From Bacteroidaceae bacterium (GTDB lineage: Bacteria > Bacteroidota > Bacteroidia > Bacteroidales > Bacteroidaceae), in assembly GCA_017469525.1 (NCBI GenBank), contig JAFUGG010000002.1, positions 1-43,061 of the forward strand: DNA of 43,061 nt. Direction: 5' to 3'. Below, in pieces: positions 22,931-31,633 of the stretch. The first letter of the stretch is position 1; every line of letters starts with the position of its first letter. The position numbers and the translations under genes are program-made. The notes beneath the pieces were generated by a model. It ran no database searches, was not told where the DNA came from, and worked only from the letters and a program-made list of their open reading frames with translations.

Positions 22931-25291
22931 ATGAACATTAGAATGATTCTTCCGACCGTCAGGGTTGCGTGGCGCGACCTGATGAAGTACAAGGTGCAGA
23001 ACCTCATCTCCGTCTTCTGCCTTGCCGTAGGCATGGTGTGCTTCTGCGTGATGCTCCTCTTCCTGCACTCCGCCTGGAGAGTCGGGACGCGGTGGTTCAC
23101 AGGAGGCGAAGCGTCGCTTGCCTGGATGACCCTTCATGAGAAGGAGGACTCCACGATGAGCGGCATCGTCTATTTCACTCCAGAAATGCTGAAGCAAGTC
23201 AGCGACAGCCATCTCTCGAGCATCCGTTTCATCGAACCCGACCAGAGCATCTACCAAGGTCATACGGTCATCAAGGACAAGAAAGGGAAGGAGAATGCCG
23301 TCTGGTCGGAGAACTATTGGGTCAGCCCCGAGTGGCTCAACTATCAAGGGCTTAGGTCGGCCATAACGGGCAAACCGATTCCTGTGCTGAAGCCCGGCGA
23401 CATCCTCATGACAAGGCTCATGTGGGAGCGCATCTTCGGTAGGGACGTTGACCCGCGAGGCTTCACGACAACGTCCTTCGACTACCTTCTCAAGACACCG
23501 GGCAAGGGCTTCAACAAGATTGTCGATGTGGTCGATACGGGCGACCTCTTCCTATCGGAGGACAAGCTGTACGTCGTGACCAACCTGCTGCAGGAGACGA
23601 ACTACAACGACAGTCCGAAATATAATTTGCCATTCAACTTGAGGATTATCCTTGCAGAGGGAAAGACGTATCACGACTTGGACAGGGAAATGAAGGAACT
23701 CTTTCCGCAGTACCGTGTTGAAGTCCATGGAAACAAGAAAGGCCACCGCTCCTTCGCGATGATAATGAATGTGATTCTCTTCGTCGTTGGCAGCTTGGTG
23801 CTATTGGTTGGTCTGCTCGGTTTCCTGAAGATGCAGACACAGCTCTTCCGCCTGCGGCAGAGGGAGATGGGTCTTCGCCGTTGCATGGGAGCGACGGGCA
23901 GTCAGCTGCTTTGGCTCTTGGTGTGCGAGGTAGGCATCGTCTTCATCTTCGTCACAGCCCTGACGCTCCTATTCACTTCCCTCCTGGCCGACTATGGCAT
24001 CCCCCTCATCCGGCAGTTTTATAAAGTCTTCTCGATGGACATGCCCCGGGCTTTCAGCATAGAACTGTGCATCTGTCTGCTGGTGTTCCTGCTGACGGCA
24101 GCGCTCGCCGTCCTGTCGGCACGAAGGGTGGTCAAGGCAGACCTGAGCACGATAGTAGGCAAGAGCCACAAGGTCTCCACCCGAGGCCGCAGCCTGCTCA
24201 TCGTCTTGCAGATGGCGCTCAGCCAGATCTTCGTTTGCATCAGCCTCGCCATGTTGGCCTTTACTGTTGAATTCACGGAGAGGAACAGCATCTACAATAT
24301 GCCGGAGAATGCCGATGCCTTCCGCGACTGCATAGCTGTGGACCATAAGATGGTGTGGCCCTCCTTTGTGGAGAAGCTGAAGGTGCTGGACGATGTGGAG
24401 GACGTCGCGCAGATAGCCTACTACAGCACCCAGAGGACCATGCAGGTGGACACACACTTCCTGCCCATGCTTGGCCTCACCCCAGCCCCAGCCCCCTCCC
24501 CGCTCCCCCTTTGGGGGAGTGCTCCAGTCCCGCTGAGCAGAGGGGCAGAGGCAATGAGGCACTCCCCCAAAGGGGGAGCGGGGAGGGGGCTTCTTCCCGT
24601 CTATACCAGCCGTGAGGCGGAAGATTCGTTGCTGCTTGGCTATGTGCAGGCAGACCTTTTCCCCGAGGATAACAATTACGGACAGAAGATAGAGAAGCTG
24701 TACGTGAGCCAGAGAGACAGCATGATTGGCGACAGATGGATATACAATGACTACGTCATCGTGAAGGCGAAGCCGCACAAATATGACAAGGTATGGAAGG
24801 AAGTCGAGGCACTCTTTCTTGAGGAGGGAGGATACAACGGAGGACACTATCGGCAGGTGAAGGCACCGATGCAGAACTACTTCGACCTCATGTTCCGCAA
24901 GGCACTCTGGATGGAACTGATACAGATGATAGTGCTGACGCTGACCTTCGTCACTCTGCTCAGCATCGTGCTCACCACCTTCTCGTCCGCCTCGCTCGAC
25001 ACGCGCCTCCGCCAGCGTGAAGTGTCGATACGCCGAGCCTGCGGTGCCAGCCGCTGGCAGATAGTGTGGCTCTTCGGCAGATGGTACCTGCAGATGCTCC
25101 TCGTCAGCATCCTCATCACGCTGCCCATCTACTTGCTCTTCGTCTACATCATCGTTTCGGAGAAAGTCGTTGGGCCAAATGGCTGGGGGCTGTACGTCCC
25201 GTATGTCGTCAGCGTCATCATCGTGGCCCTCGTCACATTGCTTGCCGTAAGAGCCCCTCTCCTGACCTCCCCCAAGGGGAGGAACAAATAG
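22931..25291 (+). CDS. ABC transporter permease, FtsX/MacB type, with an in-frame palindromic insert
   Basis: A 786-residue membrane protein with the double FtsX arrangement common in Bacteroidales: an N-terminal membrane segment (about 20-45), an extracytoplasmic domain, three segments about 280-390, one about 420, a second extracytoplasmic domain and three C-terminal segments (about 660-780). MacB-like systems act by mechanotransmission rather than solute passage, moving periplasmic substrates or peptides. Residues about 520-553 (APSPLPLWGSA to SPKGGAGRGL) in the second extracytoplasmic domain are encoded by a perfect inverted-repeat element and are nearly the same peptide as in the histidine kinase. 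The C-terminus (TSPKGRNK) also runs into a short GC-rich palindrome. The ATPase gene follows 31 bp downstream. Confidence 0.92.
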   Translation: MNIRMILPTVRVAWRDLMKYKVQNLISVFCLAVGMVCFCVMLLFLHSAWRVGTRWFTGGEASLAWMTLHEKEDSTMSGIVYFTPEMLKQVSDSHLSSIRFIEPDQSIYQGHTVIKDKKGKENAVWSENYWVSPEWLNYQGLRSAITGKPIPVLKPGDILMTRLMWERIFGRDVDPRGFTTTSFDYLLKTPGKGFNKIVDVVDTGDLFLSEDKLYVVTNLLQETNYNDSPKYNLPFNLRIILAEGKTYHDLDREMKELFPQYRVEVHGNKKGHRSFAMIMNVILFVVGSLVLLVGLLGFLKMQTQLFRLRQREMGLRRCMGATGSQLLWLLVCEVGIVFIFVTALTLLFTSLLADYGIPLIRQFYKVFSMDMPRAFSIELCICLLVFLLTAALAVLSARRVVKADLSTIVGKSHKVSTRGRSLLIVLQMALSQIFVCISLAMLAFTVEFTERNSIYNMPENADAFRDCIAVDHKMVWPSFVEKLKVLDDVEDVAQIAYYSTQRTMQVDTHFLPMLGLTPAPAPSPLPLWGSAPVPLSRGAEAMRHSPKGGAGRGLLPVYTSREAEDSLLLGYVQADLFPEDNNYGQKIEKLYVSQRDSMIGDRWIYNDYVIVKAKPHKYDKVWKEVEALFLEEGGYNGGHYRQVKAPMQNYFDLMFRKALWMELIQMIVLTLTFVTLLSIVLTTFSSASLDTRLRQREVSIRRACGASRWQIVWLFGRWYLQMLLVSILITLPIYLLFVYIIVSEKVVGPNGWGLYVPYVVSVIIVALVTLLAVRAPLLTSPKGRNK
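24490..24591. repeat. 102-bp GC-rich palindromic element inside the ABC permease gene
   Basis: Two 33-bp arms, 24490-24522 and 24559-24591, are perfect inverted copies, with a 36-bp centre. Arms are nearly identical to those in the histidine kinase gene at 21406-21510, and the centres share CAATGAG at the same end. Total length is 34 codons, and the frame read (PSPLPLWGSA...RHSPKGGAGRGL) is the same in both genes. Confidence 0.95.
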
Positions 25292-25320
25292 TAAATAGTA
25301 AATCGTCAAATCGTAAATAG
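25287..25320. repeat. Tandem GTAAATA/GTAAATC 7-mers between permease and ATPase genes
   Basis: Four or five degenerate 7-8-mers fill the 31-bp spacer and overlap the permease stop codon. No inverted partner arm is seen. Confidence 0.55.
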
Positions 25321-25322
25321 CT

Positions 25323-25997
25323 ATGATACAATTAAGCAACCTCAAGAAAGTCTTCCGCACGGAAGAGATTGACACCTGGGCTTTGTGCGAAGTGAGCCTG
25401 GAAGTGAAAGAAGGCGAGTTCGTCGCCATCATGGGGCCTTCGGGCTGCGGCAAGAGTACATTATTAAATATAATGGGTTTGCTCGACGTGCCGACAGGCG
25501 GAACCTATATGCTCGGCGGACGGGACGTGAGCCTGCTCAACGACACGGAGCGCACCAAGCTGCGCCGAGGTATTATCGGCTTCGTGTTTCAGAGCTTCAA
25601 CCTCATCGACGAGCTCAGCGTCTATGAGAACGTCGAGCTGCCGCTCCTCTACATGGGGCTGCCGGCACGGGAAAGGAAGGAGCGCGTGATGCAGGTGCTC
25701 GACCGCCTTGCCATGTCGCACCGCCGCAAGCACTTCCCCGCCCAGCTCTCCGGCGGACAGCAGCAGCGCGTCGCCATCGCAAGGGCAGTCGTCTCGAACC
25801 CCAAGCTCATCCTTGCCGACGAACCGACGGGAAACCTCGACTCCACGAACAGCAAGGAGGTGATGGACCTGCTCTGCCAGTTGCATGAGCAGGGCACGAC
25901 CATCGTCATGGTGACGCACTCGCAGCACGATGCCAGCTTTGCAGACCGCATCGTAGAGCTTTACGACGGACAGATCGTCCAGCACGCCGAGCTGTAA
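25323..25997 (+). CDS. ABC transporter ATP-binding protein (LolD/MacB type)
   Basis: A 224-residue ATPase with Walker A G38-PSGCGKST-46, signature L142-SGGQ-146 followed by QQRVAIARA, Walker [13 protein letters not shown] (about 162-173) and a switch His in MVTHSQHD. The overall sequence is of the LolD/MacB/FtsE group that pairs with FtsX-type permeases such as the one encoded just upstream. It energises that permease. No outer-membrane or adaptor (MacA-like) gene is adjacent. Confidence 0.95.
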   Translation: MIQLSNLKKVFRTEEIDTWALCEVSLEVKEGEFVAIMGPSGCGKSTLLNIMGLLDVPTGGTYMLGGRDVSLLNDTERTKLRRGIIGFVFQSFNLIDELSVYENVELPLLYMGLPARERKERVMQVLDRLAMSHRRKHFPAQLSGGQQQRVAIARAVVSNPKLILADEPTGNLDSTNSKEVMDLLCQLHEQGTTIVMVTHSQHDASFADRIVELYDGQIVQHAEL

Positions 25998-26013
25998 GAA
26001 CCAGACCCTCCCA

Positions 26014-26112
26014 GACCCTCCCCCAGCCCCTCCCTTGTAGGGAGGGGAGAAGATACTATAGGAAGACCACTATATGCTCCTCTCCCTGCAAGGGAGAGGC
26101 GGGGAGAGGGTC
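26014..26112. repeat. Intergenic GC-rich inverted-repeat element after the ABC ATPase gene
   Basis: GACCCTCCCCCAGCCCCTCC ... at 26014 pairs with ...GAGGCGGGGAGAGGGTC ending at 26112. Each arm has an inner palindrome (CTCCCTTGTAGGGAGGGGAG; CTCTCCCTGCAAGGGAGAG). An extra GACCCTCCCA precedes it at 26004. It may also work as a transcription terminator, but there is no T run. Confidence 0.8.
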
Positions 26113-26181
26113 CAGGGGGAGCGTGGAGGGGGCTTTCCCTTAATTATCCTTAAATCTTTGGCTCGACGCGTAACATTTTGC

Positions 26182-26193
26182 ACGAACGTTCGT
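26182..26193. promoter_or_regulatory. 12-bp perfect palindrome ACGAACGTTCGT upstream of the second TlpA-like gene
   Basis: Perfect 12-bp palindrome 50 bp before the start codon at 26243. It could be an operator; the -7 box in this region is not clear. Degenerate 8-mers (GTGAAAAG, TTGAAAAG, GTAAAAAA) follow at 26202-26240. Confidence 0.4.
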
Positions 26194-26242
26194 TATATAA
26201 AAAGGTGAAAAGTTGAAAAGGTAAAAAAGTAAAAAGATAACA

Positions 26243-28663
26243 ATGAAACAAACACTCATCGCGTGCCTTCTGTTCATAGCGGCAGGAGCGGCACAGGGAA
26301 AGCAAATCGTGTGGGAACAGCCCACTACGGAGTTCAGTACAAGCTACGGCGACGGCTTCTTCAATTTGGCTCTCGACATCACGAAGGTCGAGCTGAAGGA
26401 GAACGAGACGCTCGTCTATATGACAGTCAGCCAGCGGTCGGACTACGATGACTATTGGTTCCAGTTCGCCAGCGGCTCTTATCTGAAGGCCGATGGCAAG
26501 CAGTACGCCATCACGTCTGCCGACGGCATACAGCTTGACACGCACCAGCAGACGGGCCCCGACGGCACAAGCGACGTCGTGCTCCACTTCGAGCCGCTGC
26601 CCCTATCGACCAAGTCCTTCGACTTCACCGAGGGAGACTTCAGCGGCGCATGGTCCATCACGGGCATCAAGCCTGTGGAAGAACGCTGGCGACAACTGCT
26701 GCCTTCCTACTGGCGCGACGCTGAGGGCGACTGGAAGATTGCCTTCCTCGAGGACCAAGCCATTTATGATTGCCGGTTCTGGCGTTACAAGAAGCTCGAC
26801 ATCAACCAGAAGACGGGCGAGGCAGAAATGCTACTAGAGGCAGACCCACCCCTGCCCTCCCTTAAAGGGAGGGAGTCTTTGTCCTCCCCCTTTAAGGGGG
26901 AGTTAGAGGGGGTCCGCGAGCTTCGTGTCATTGTAGGCAAGGACAAGAAGGGCAAGCGCACCATACAGATAGGCGACCAGAAGGCTTCGTACAGCATGAT
27001 AACCAGCCGCTTCATGCCCGACTACCCGCAGAAGGACACGCGCACGGACTTCGTGGATACCGACTACAAGGCCGATACCGTGACGATAGTCGGTTGGATA
27101 AAGGACATGCCGGACAAGTACAAGGGCGAGAAGACCTTCGAGTTCGCCTATAACAACCTCTATACGGGGGACGAGGAATCAGTCTATGCTGACCTCGACG
27201 AACAGGGACGCTTCAAGGTCAGCTTCCCGCTCCTGAACAGCACGGAGTTCTTCTGCGACTGGTCGCGCTGCTTCATGCGGACGATGCTCGAGCCGGGCAA
27301 GACCTACTTCCTGCTCTACGACTTCAAGGAGGGACGCCGCTACTTCATGGGCGACGACTGCCGCCTACAGAACGAGCTCTTCAAGTTCCCCGTTGACTGG
27401 CAGACAGTAAGGATGGAACGCGGGGATAAGGATTTCGACAGATACATCGCATCGACCGACAGCCTGTTGCAAACTCAGTTCGCAAAGCAGGAGCGTCTAT
27501 TCGAGGAACATCCCTCGCTATCCAATCGCTACAGGCAATATCGCATGGGCAACACGCTTTGGCAGCAGGCATATTGCTTCGGCCAGGCTCGCTTCCGCGG
27601 CGAAAACAGCCGATTCCCCGAGGTTGCACGCCGGTATGCATACAACACCTTCTGGACGAAGCTCGAGTCTCCCTTGACGCTTCACCGTGAGACACAAATG
27701 TTCCTGCGAGACTATCTTGGTGATGCTGTCGTGCCGGTCAGCCGCACTTTCAGCATGAACTACCTCGACCACCTCGGCGAGATAGCCGAGAATGACGAGG
27801 AGCTTGACGTCCTGAACCGTTGGAAAGAGTGGGCGAAAGCAGCGAATGAAGCCATAAATATGGCTTCTACACAGGAGGAGAAAAAGCGTATTGCCGATGA
27901 AGAGAATACGAAGAATGCCGACCTCATCCAGGCTTTTGAGAAAATTCTCAACAGTCCAAGGGTAGAGAAGTTCTTTTCAGGCAAGTCGCTCCTCTCCAAT
28001 ATGAAGGATCAGGCGCACCGCCTCGACTCGCTTGGCGCCGAGCCGTTCCTGAAGAGCCTCTGGCTTACGCAGCAGGTTTATGAAGAGCTCGAACACGACC
28101 GCGTCTCGCTGCTCCCCGAGGTGCTCGATTCCTTGAAGGCGATGATAGGTAATCCCATCGGCATCGAGATGATTGAGAAGAAGAACGACTACTACGTCGC
28201 CCTGGCCAACCGCGAGTTCGACAAGCTCGTGCTCAAGTCGTCGGACGACGTGAAGGACCTCTCCGAAGGCGAGGCTTTGCTGCGGAAACTCCTGGAACCC
28301 TACAAGGGAAAGTTCGTGCTGCTCGACGTCTGGGGCACTTGGTGCGGACCTTGCAAGGAGGCACTCTCCCATAGTCAGGAGGAATATGACCGGCTGAAAG
28401 AGTTCGACATCGCTTACCTCTACCTCGCCAACCGCAGCCCTCAGGAGTCTTGGGAAAACGTCATCAAGGAGTACAACGTCAGCGGAGAGAACGTGGCACA
28501 CTACAATCTGCCGTCCGAGCAGCAAAGCGCCATCGAGCGTCACCTTGATGTCCGTGCCTTCCCGACCTACAAGCTCTTCGACCGCGACGGCAATATGCTC
28601 GACCTGGAAGTCGATGCCCGCGACCTCGACGACCTCGTCAAGTTGCTGAAACAACTGCAATAA
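26243..28663 (+). CDS. Secreted TlpA-like protein, large, with in-frame palindromic insert
   Basis: An 806-residue protein with a signal peptide (MKQTLIACLLFIAAGAAQG). The C-terminal domain is a TlpA/ResA thioredoxin fold with C701-G-P-C704 (GTWCGPCKEAL) and VRAFPTYKLFD as the cis-Pro strand. The first ~200 residues are beta-rich and the middle (about 400-660) mainly helical; neither was recognised. The design parallels the 552-residue protein at 19323. It is probably a periplasmic thiol-disulfide protein of unknown substrate. Residues about 201-224 (DPPLPSLKGRE...FKGELEGV) are encoded by a 72-bp GC-rich inverted repeat and are probably not native family sequence. It follows the ABC transporter by 245 bp and might be its functional partner, an inference from position. 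Confidence 0.87.
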   Translation: MKQTLIACLLFIAAGAAQGKQIVWEQPTTEFSTSYGDGFFNLALDITKVELKENETLVYMTVSQRSDYDDYWFQFASGSYLKADGKQYAITSADGIQLDTHQQTGPDGTSDVVLHFEPLPLSTKSFDFTEGDFSGAWSITGIKPVEERWRQLLPSYWRDAEGDWKIAFLEDQAIYDCRFWRYKKLDINQKTGEAEMLLEADPPLPSLKGRESLSSPFKGELEGVRELRVIVGKDKKGKRTIQIGDQKASYSMITSRFMPDYPQKDTRTDFVDTDYKADTVTIVGWIKDMPDKYKGEKTFEFAYNNLYTGDEESVYADLDEQGRFKVSFPLLNSTEFFCDWSRCFMRTMLEPGKTYFLLYDFKEGRRYFMGDDCRLQNELFKFPVDWQTVRMERGDKDFDRYIASTDSLLQTQFAKQERLFEEHPSLSNRYRQYRMGNTLWQQAYCFGQARFRGENSRFPEVARRYAYNTFWTKLESPLTLHRETQMFLRDYLGDAVVPVSRTFSMNYLDHLGEIAENDEELDVLNRWKEWAKAANEAINMASTQEEKKRIADEENTKNADLIQAFEKILNSPRVEKFFSGKSLLSNMKDQAHRLDSLGAEPFLKSLWLTQQVYEELEHDRVSLLPEVLDSLKAMIGNPIGIEMIEKKNDYYVALANREFDKLVLKSSDDVKDLSEGEALLRKLLEPYKGKFVLLDVWGTWCGPCKEALSHSQEEYDRLKEFDIAYLYLANRSPQESWENVIKEYNVSGENVAHYNLPSEQQSAIERHLDVRAFPTYKLFDRDGNMLDLEVDARDLDDLVKLLKQLQ
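26843..26914. repeat. 72-bp GC-rich palindromic element inside the second TlpA-like gene
   Basis: Starts GACCCACCCCTGCCCTCC and ends with the imperfect complement GAGTTAGAGGGGGTC. Inner palindromes are CCCTCCCTTAAAGGGAGGG and CTCCCCCTTTAAGGGGGAG. It spans 24 codons without disturbing the frame. Confidence 0.85.
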
Positions 28664-28751
28664 CCCAGTCCATTAAGGCTGCCAGGCCGGTGGATGTGGC
28701 CGTGTTCTTTGGCGCACGCTCCGTGTCTCTTGGGTGATTTCTCCAGCATGC

Positions 28752-28827
28752 GTTGTTTGCATCTACATGTATATGCAATTGCACATACATGTAGATGCAA
28801 TTGCATATACATGTAGATGCAAACAAC
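28752..28827. repeat. Three 22-bp palindromic units in tandem (TACATGTA core), second locus
   Basis: Units at 28757-28778, 28779-28800 and 28801-28822 are of the same type as 3630-3695 (TTGCA..TACATGTA..TGCAA). Unit 1 equals unit 3 of the first locus, and units 2 and 3 are reverse complements of units found there. Flanks GTTGT/ACAAC extend the palindrome to 76 bp. It lies between the TlpA-like stop codon and the promoter of the DUF3472 gene. Confidence 0.92.
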
Positions 28828-28896
28828 ACACTATGCCTTTCCTGTTCCGACGACAGCAAAAATCGCCCTGTTTTGTTAGTTTTTCGACTCGAACCA

Positions 28897-28926
28897 TTGT
28901 ACTCTCGTGGTAAAATAGTAACTTTA
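28897..28926 (+). promoter_or_regulatory. Promoter of the DUF3472 protein gene
   Basis: TTG (28897-28899), 19 bp, then TAACTTTA (28919-28926), one mismatch from the -7 consensus, 33 bp before the start codon. Confidence 0.62.
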
Positions 28927-28958
28927 CGGCACAAAACTCAATAAAAGCTAATGCTAAC

Positions 28959-31325
28959 ATGACTATGAAACAAGTAAAGTCCCCCAACCTTCTATTCTTA
29001 ATTCTATTATTCTCTTTTCACTTTTCACTCTTCACTGCCTATGCCACGGACGTCATCTATGGCAACTGCCACTACCGTGAGATAGACGGTCGCTACGCAG
29101 GTGTCCGAAAGACGGAGACGTACACGACGTTCGAGACAGACGACCGCATCACGCTTGTCTATTGCCTGCGCATCCCCCGCGACAGCGTCTCGGGGTCGGC
29201 CTTAATCACACCGAAGCTGAACGGAGACGTGACGCTGAACGTCCGCGTGGTGAACCCGGAGACCGACGAAGTGCTGTTGGAGAGGAGCGTCACCGAGACG
29301 TGTACGCGAAACAAGGCAGTGAGCCTCGAGATAATCCCCAGGATGAAGTTCCCAAAGGACACGTGGTATCGTGTGGAAATACAGGCGCCCGAGGGCATCA
29401 AGCGTATCCAGCGTCTGACAGAACTCGACTTCGAGCGCGACGGCAAGAACCCCGTCGTCGATGCCCATCTGCGCGGCTTCCCGACGCCAGCCACACACCT
29501 CTGGTTCGGACACTCTACGGCTGCCGGCGCTCCGCAGAACGAGTCATACGAGTGGTGCTACCAGGAGGTGCTCATGCCCGAGCAGTGGGCCACCATCAAC
29601 ACATACCTGATGACGCTCGGCATCACGGGCGGATACATGGGCATACAGATGTGCGGCCAGACCGTGAGGAACGAGAAGGGACAGAACACCGACACGATTC
29701 CGTCGTCCTACCAGCATCGGGTCCTCTTCTCCATCTGGGACAATGGCGACACGGACATCACTCCCGACCTCGCCACATACCTCAGGGCCGGTGCCCTGTC
29801 CTACGGTGACGACGTCACCATCAACCGCTTTGGCAACGAAGGCACAGGCTGCCAGTCGATGGTCTATAACGGACGTTGGAACCCCGGGCAGTGGGTGCAG
29901 TTCCTCACCTGCGCACGTCCCGAGGAACGAACCATCACCCTGAAGGACTCCGAGGGGAATGACAGCATCATCCGATACCCATGCTCGCTGCTCTCCACGT
30001 GGTACAAGGCAATCGACGACCCCGAGTGGCACTACATGGCCACCATACGTCACAGCGGCGAGTCGCACTACTACAACACCTGGTACTCCTTCATCGAGAA
30101 CTGGGCCGACACGGGCGGCGAGCTCTTCCGTCGTGCCTACTATCGCAACAACTACCAGCGCAGTGTGGGCAGCGGCAAGTGGTACTTCGTCAACAAGGTG
30201 GACCTCTTCTCTCAGACAGACTATCAGACTTTCATCAAGGACGGAGAGATAACCACCCGCCACCGCCGCATGGACTATGGCCACGGCCTTGCCAGTGACG
30301 TGCCCCGCGCCTTCTACATGCAGGCAGGCGGCTACGGCCAGCCCAAGGACTCGGCCAGCGTTCTGCCCCTCGTAGATAACCACAGCTGCGTGGAAAGCAT
30401 CAACCTCGACTCGCTCATTGCTACCCTTCAGACGGCCTATCTCGATGACTCGAAGGCTTCGATGAAGACCCTCACTACGGCCTATCCAACCCTGGCGAAG
30501 ATGCGCGGACTTGTCCAGGAACTCATGGCCAAGACCAATCGCTTCGAAGGCTATACCTACGAGGCCATGGCACCCATCCGCGAGCTTGCCCAGACCGATT
30601 ATACCCTTTCCCAGATGAAACAGGCTCTGCTCGCTATGGCAGGCAAGAACCCCATCCTGCGCTACGGCAATACCGTCAAGCTGGAGCATATTTGCTCCTT
30701 CCGCGCATACATGATAGGCGACGGGACGAACATCATCGCCGCCCGCGGGGATGAAGTCGTCAGCATCCCCATGGCAGAGGCCGATGTGACAGACCCCGCC
30801 AACCACTGGATTATCTTGCGTCACGATGACCAGACCTACTACTGTATCTACAATCTCGGGACGGGCAAATACCTGAGCCTCGGCACAAAGCCCGGCCTCG
30901 TTTCCGTACCTCATAAACTGAACATTCTGTTCACGAACGCCAAGTACACTATCCGGGAAGGCGGCAAGTATATTGGCTTCAATGCCAACACCGACGCAGT
31001 GGTCACCGGTACCAATGCCATTGCCACTCGCTTCGAACTGCTTGACAACTACTACCTCACACCCAGCACCGCCCTCTGTGAGGCTCTGCTCGAAGAGACG
31101 ACTCCCGAAGGCATCACAGCCACAGGCATCGACGGAGTGGAGATTGAGCCAGTGCTCTTGCCAGGGGAAGATACGAGTTCTCTGTCCGACGACATTGTCG
31201 GTGTGTATTACTATGACCTCCAGGGCAATCGCATCGGTTATGCCTTGCCGGCAGGACAGACCGTCATCGCACACATCATCCTGCGCAACGGTGCCTCCAT
31301 CGTCAGGAAGATTGTGGTGAGATAA
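28959..31325 (+). CDS. Secreted DUF3472/DUF5077-type protein with sorting-type C-terminus
   Basis: A 788-residue protein; an alternative start two codons on (28965, MKQVKSPN) is equally possible. The signal peptide core (LLFLILLFSFHFSLFTAYA) is encoded by degenerate repeats of TTTTCAC. Residues about 35-170 resemble a DUF5077-like beta domain. Residues about 185-440 match DUF3472 (WCYQEVLMPEQW; LGITGGYMGIQMCG; FGNEGTGCQSM). The C-terminal ~90 residues, ending YYYDLQGNR...IVRKIVVR, resemble a Bacteroidales secretion/sorting tail. DUF3472 proteins are found in gut Bacteroidetes and have no established activity. A terminator follows at 31329. It stands alone, so its partners are unknown. Confidence 0.83.
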   Translation: MTMKQVKSPNLLFLILLFSFHFSLFTAYATDVIYGNCHYREIDGRYAGVRKTETYTTFETDDRITLVYCLRIPRDSVSGSALITPKLNGDVTLNVRVVNPETDEVLLERSVTETCTRNKAVSLEIIPRMKFPKDTWYRVEIQAPEGIKRIQRLTELDFERDGKNPVVDAHLRGFPTPATHLWFGHSTAAGAPQNESYEWCYQEVLMPEQWATINTYLMTLGITGGYMGIQMCGQTVRNEKGQNTDTIPSSYQHRVLFSIWDNGDTDITPDLATYLRAGALSYGDDVTINRFGNEGTGCQSMVYNGRWNPGQWVQFLTCARPEERTITLKDSEGNDSIIRYPCSLLSTWYKAIDDPEWHYMATIRHSGESHYYNTWYSFIENWADTGGELFRRAYYRNNYQRSVGSGKWYFVNKVDLFSQTDYQTFIKDGEITTRHRRMDYGHGLASDVPRAFYMQAGGYGQPKDSASVLPLVDNHSCVESINLDSLIATLQTAYLDDSKASMKTLTTAYPTLAKMRGLVQELMAKTNRFEGYTYEAMAPIRELAQTDYTLSQMKQALLAMAGKNPILRYGNTVKLEHICSFRAYMIGDGTNIIAARGDEVVSIPMAEADVTDPANHWIILRHDDQTYYCIYNLGTGKYLSLGTKPGLVSVPHKLNILFTNAKYTIREGGKYIGFNANTDAVVTGTNAIATRFELLDNYYLTPSTALCEALLEETTPEGITATGIDGVEIEPVLLPGEDTSSLSDDIVGVYYYDLQGNRIGYALPAGQTVIAHIILRNGASIVRKIVVR

Positions 31326-31328
31326 ACA

Positions 31329-31366
31329 AAAAGAAGCTCCGAGACGGTTGCCTCGGAGCTTCTTTC
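31329..31366 (+). terminator. Rho-independent terminator of the DUF3472 protein gene
   Basis: GAAGCTCCGAG and CTCGGAGCTTC form a perfect 11-bp stem with T/A tails on both sides, so it may work in both directions. Confidence 0.9.
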
Positions 31367-31378
31367 AGGTTTTCTGTT

Positions 31379-31399
31379 TTACGCTTTGAGTATTGCTTC
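31379..31399. repeat. 21-bp direct repeat of the fprA 3' end, distal copy
   Basis: TTACGCTTTGAGTATTGCTT followed by C, identical to 31634-31654, which encodes the last six residues and stop codon of fprA. The two copies bracket the composite hairpin array. Confidence 0.9.
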
Positions 31400-31411
31400 C
31401 TCTGCTCGGCT

Positions 31412-31620
31412 GGATTTGCAATTCCTGTTCGGCCGGATTTGCAATCCGGCCGGGTCTAATATAGGCATTTGTAATGCCGCAACTTTTTCTCCCCGCAACT
31501 CTTCCTGCCTTTCAGCTATTGCGGGATTTCAAATCCCTATAATCAATGCTGTCGGATTTCAAATCCGACAGAACCCAGCCCGCCGCCTGAGTCCGCCTGT
31601 TCGGCCGGATTTCAAATCCG
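31412..31620. repeat. Composite of 30-bp-spaced GGATTT-AAATCC hairpins, copy 3 (extended)
   Basis: Palindromes are centred near 31418 (GGATTTGCAATTCC), 31441 (GGCCGGATT..AATCCGGCC), 31471 (GGCATTTGTAATGCC), 31530 (GGGATTTCAAATCCC), 31560 (GTCGGATTTCAAATCCGAC) and 31613 (GGATTTCAAATCC). The central order and the 30-bp steps (31441-31471, 31530-31560) match the copies at 3.5 and 21.0 kb. It fills the gap between the convergent DUF3472 and fprA genes. Confidence 0.85.
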
Positions 31621-31633
31621 ACAGAACCCAGCC

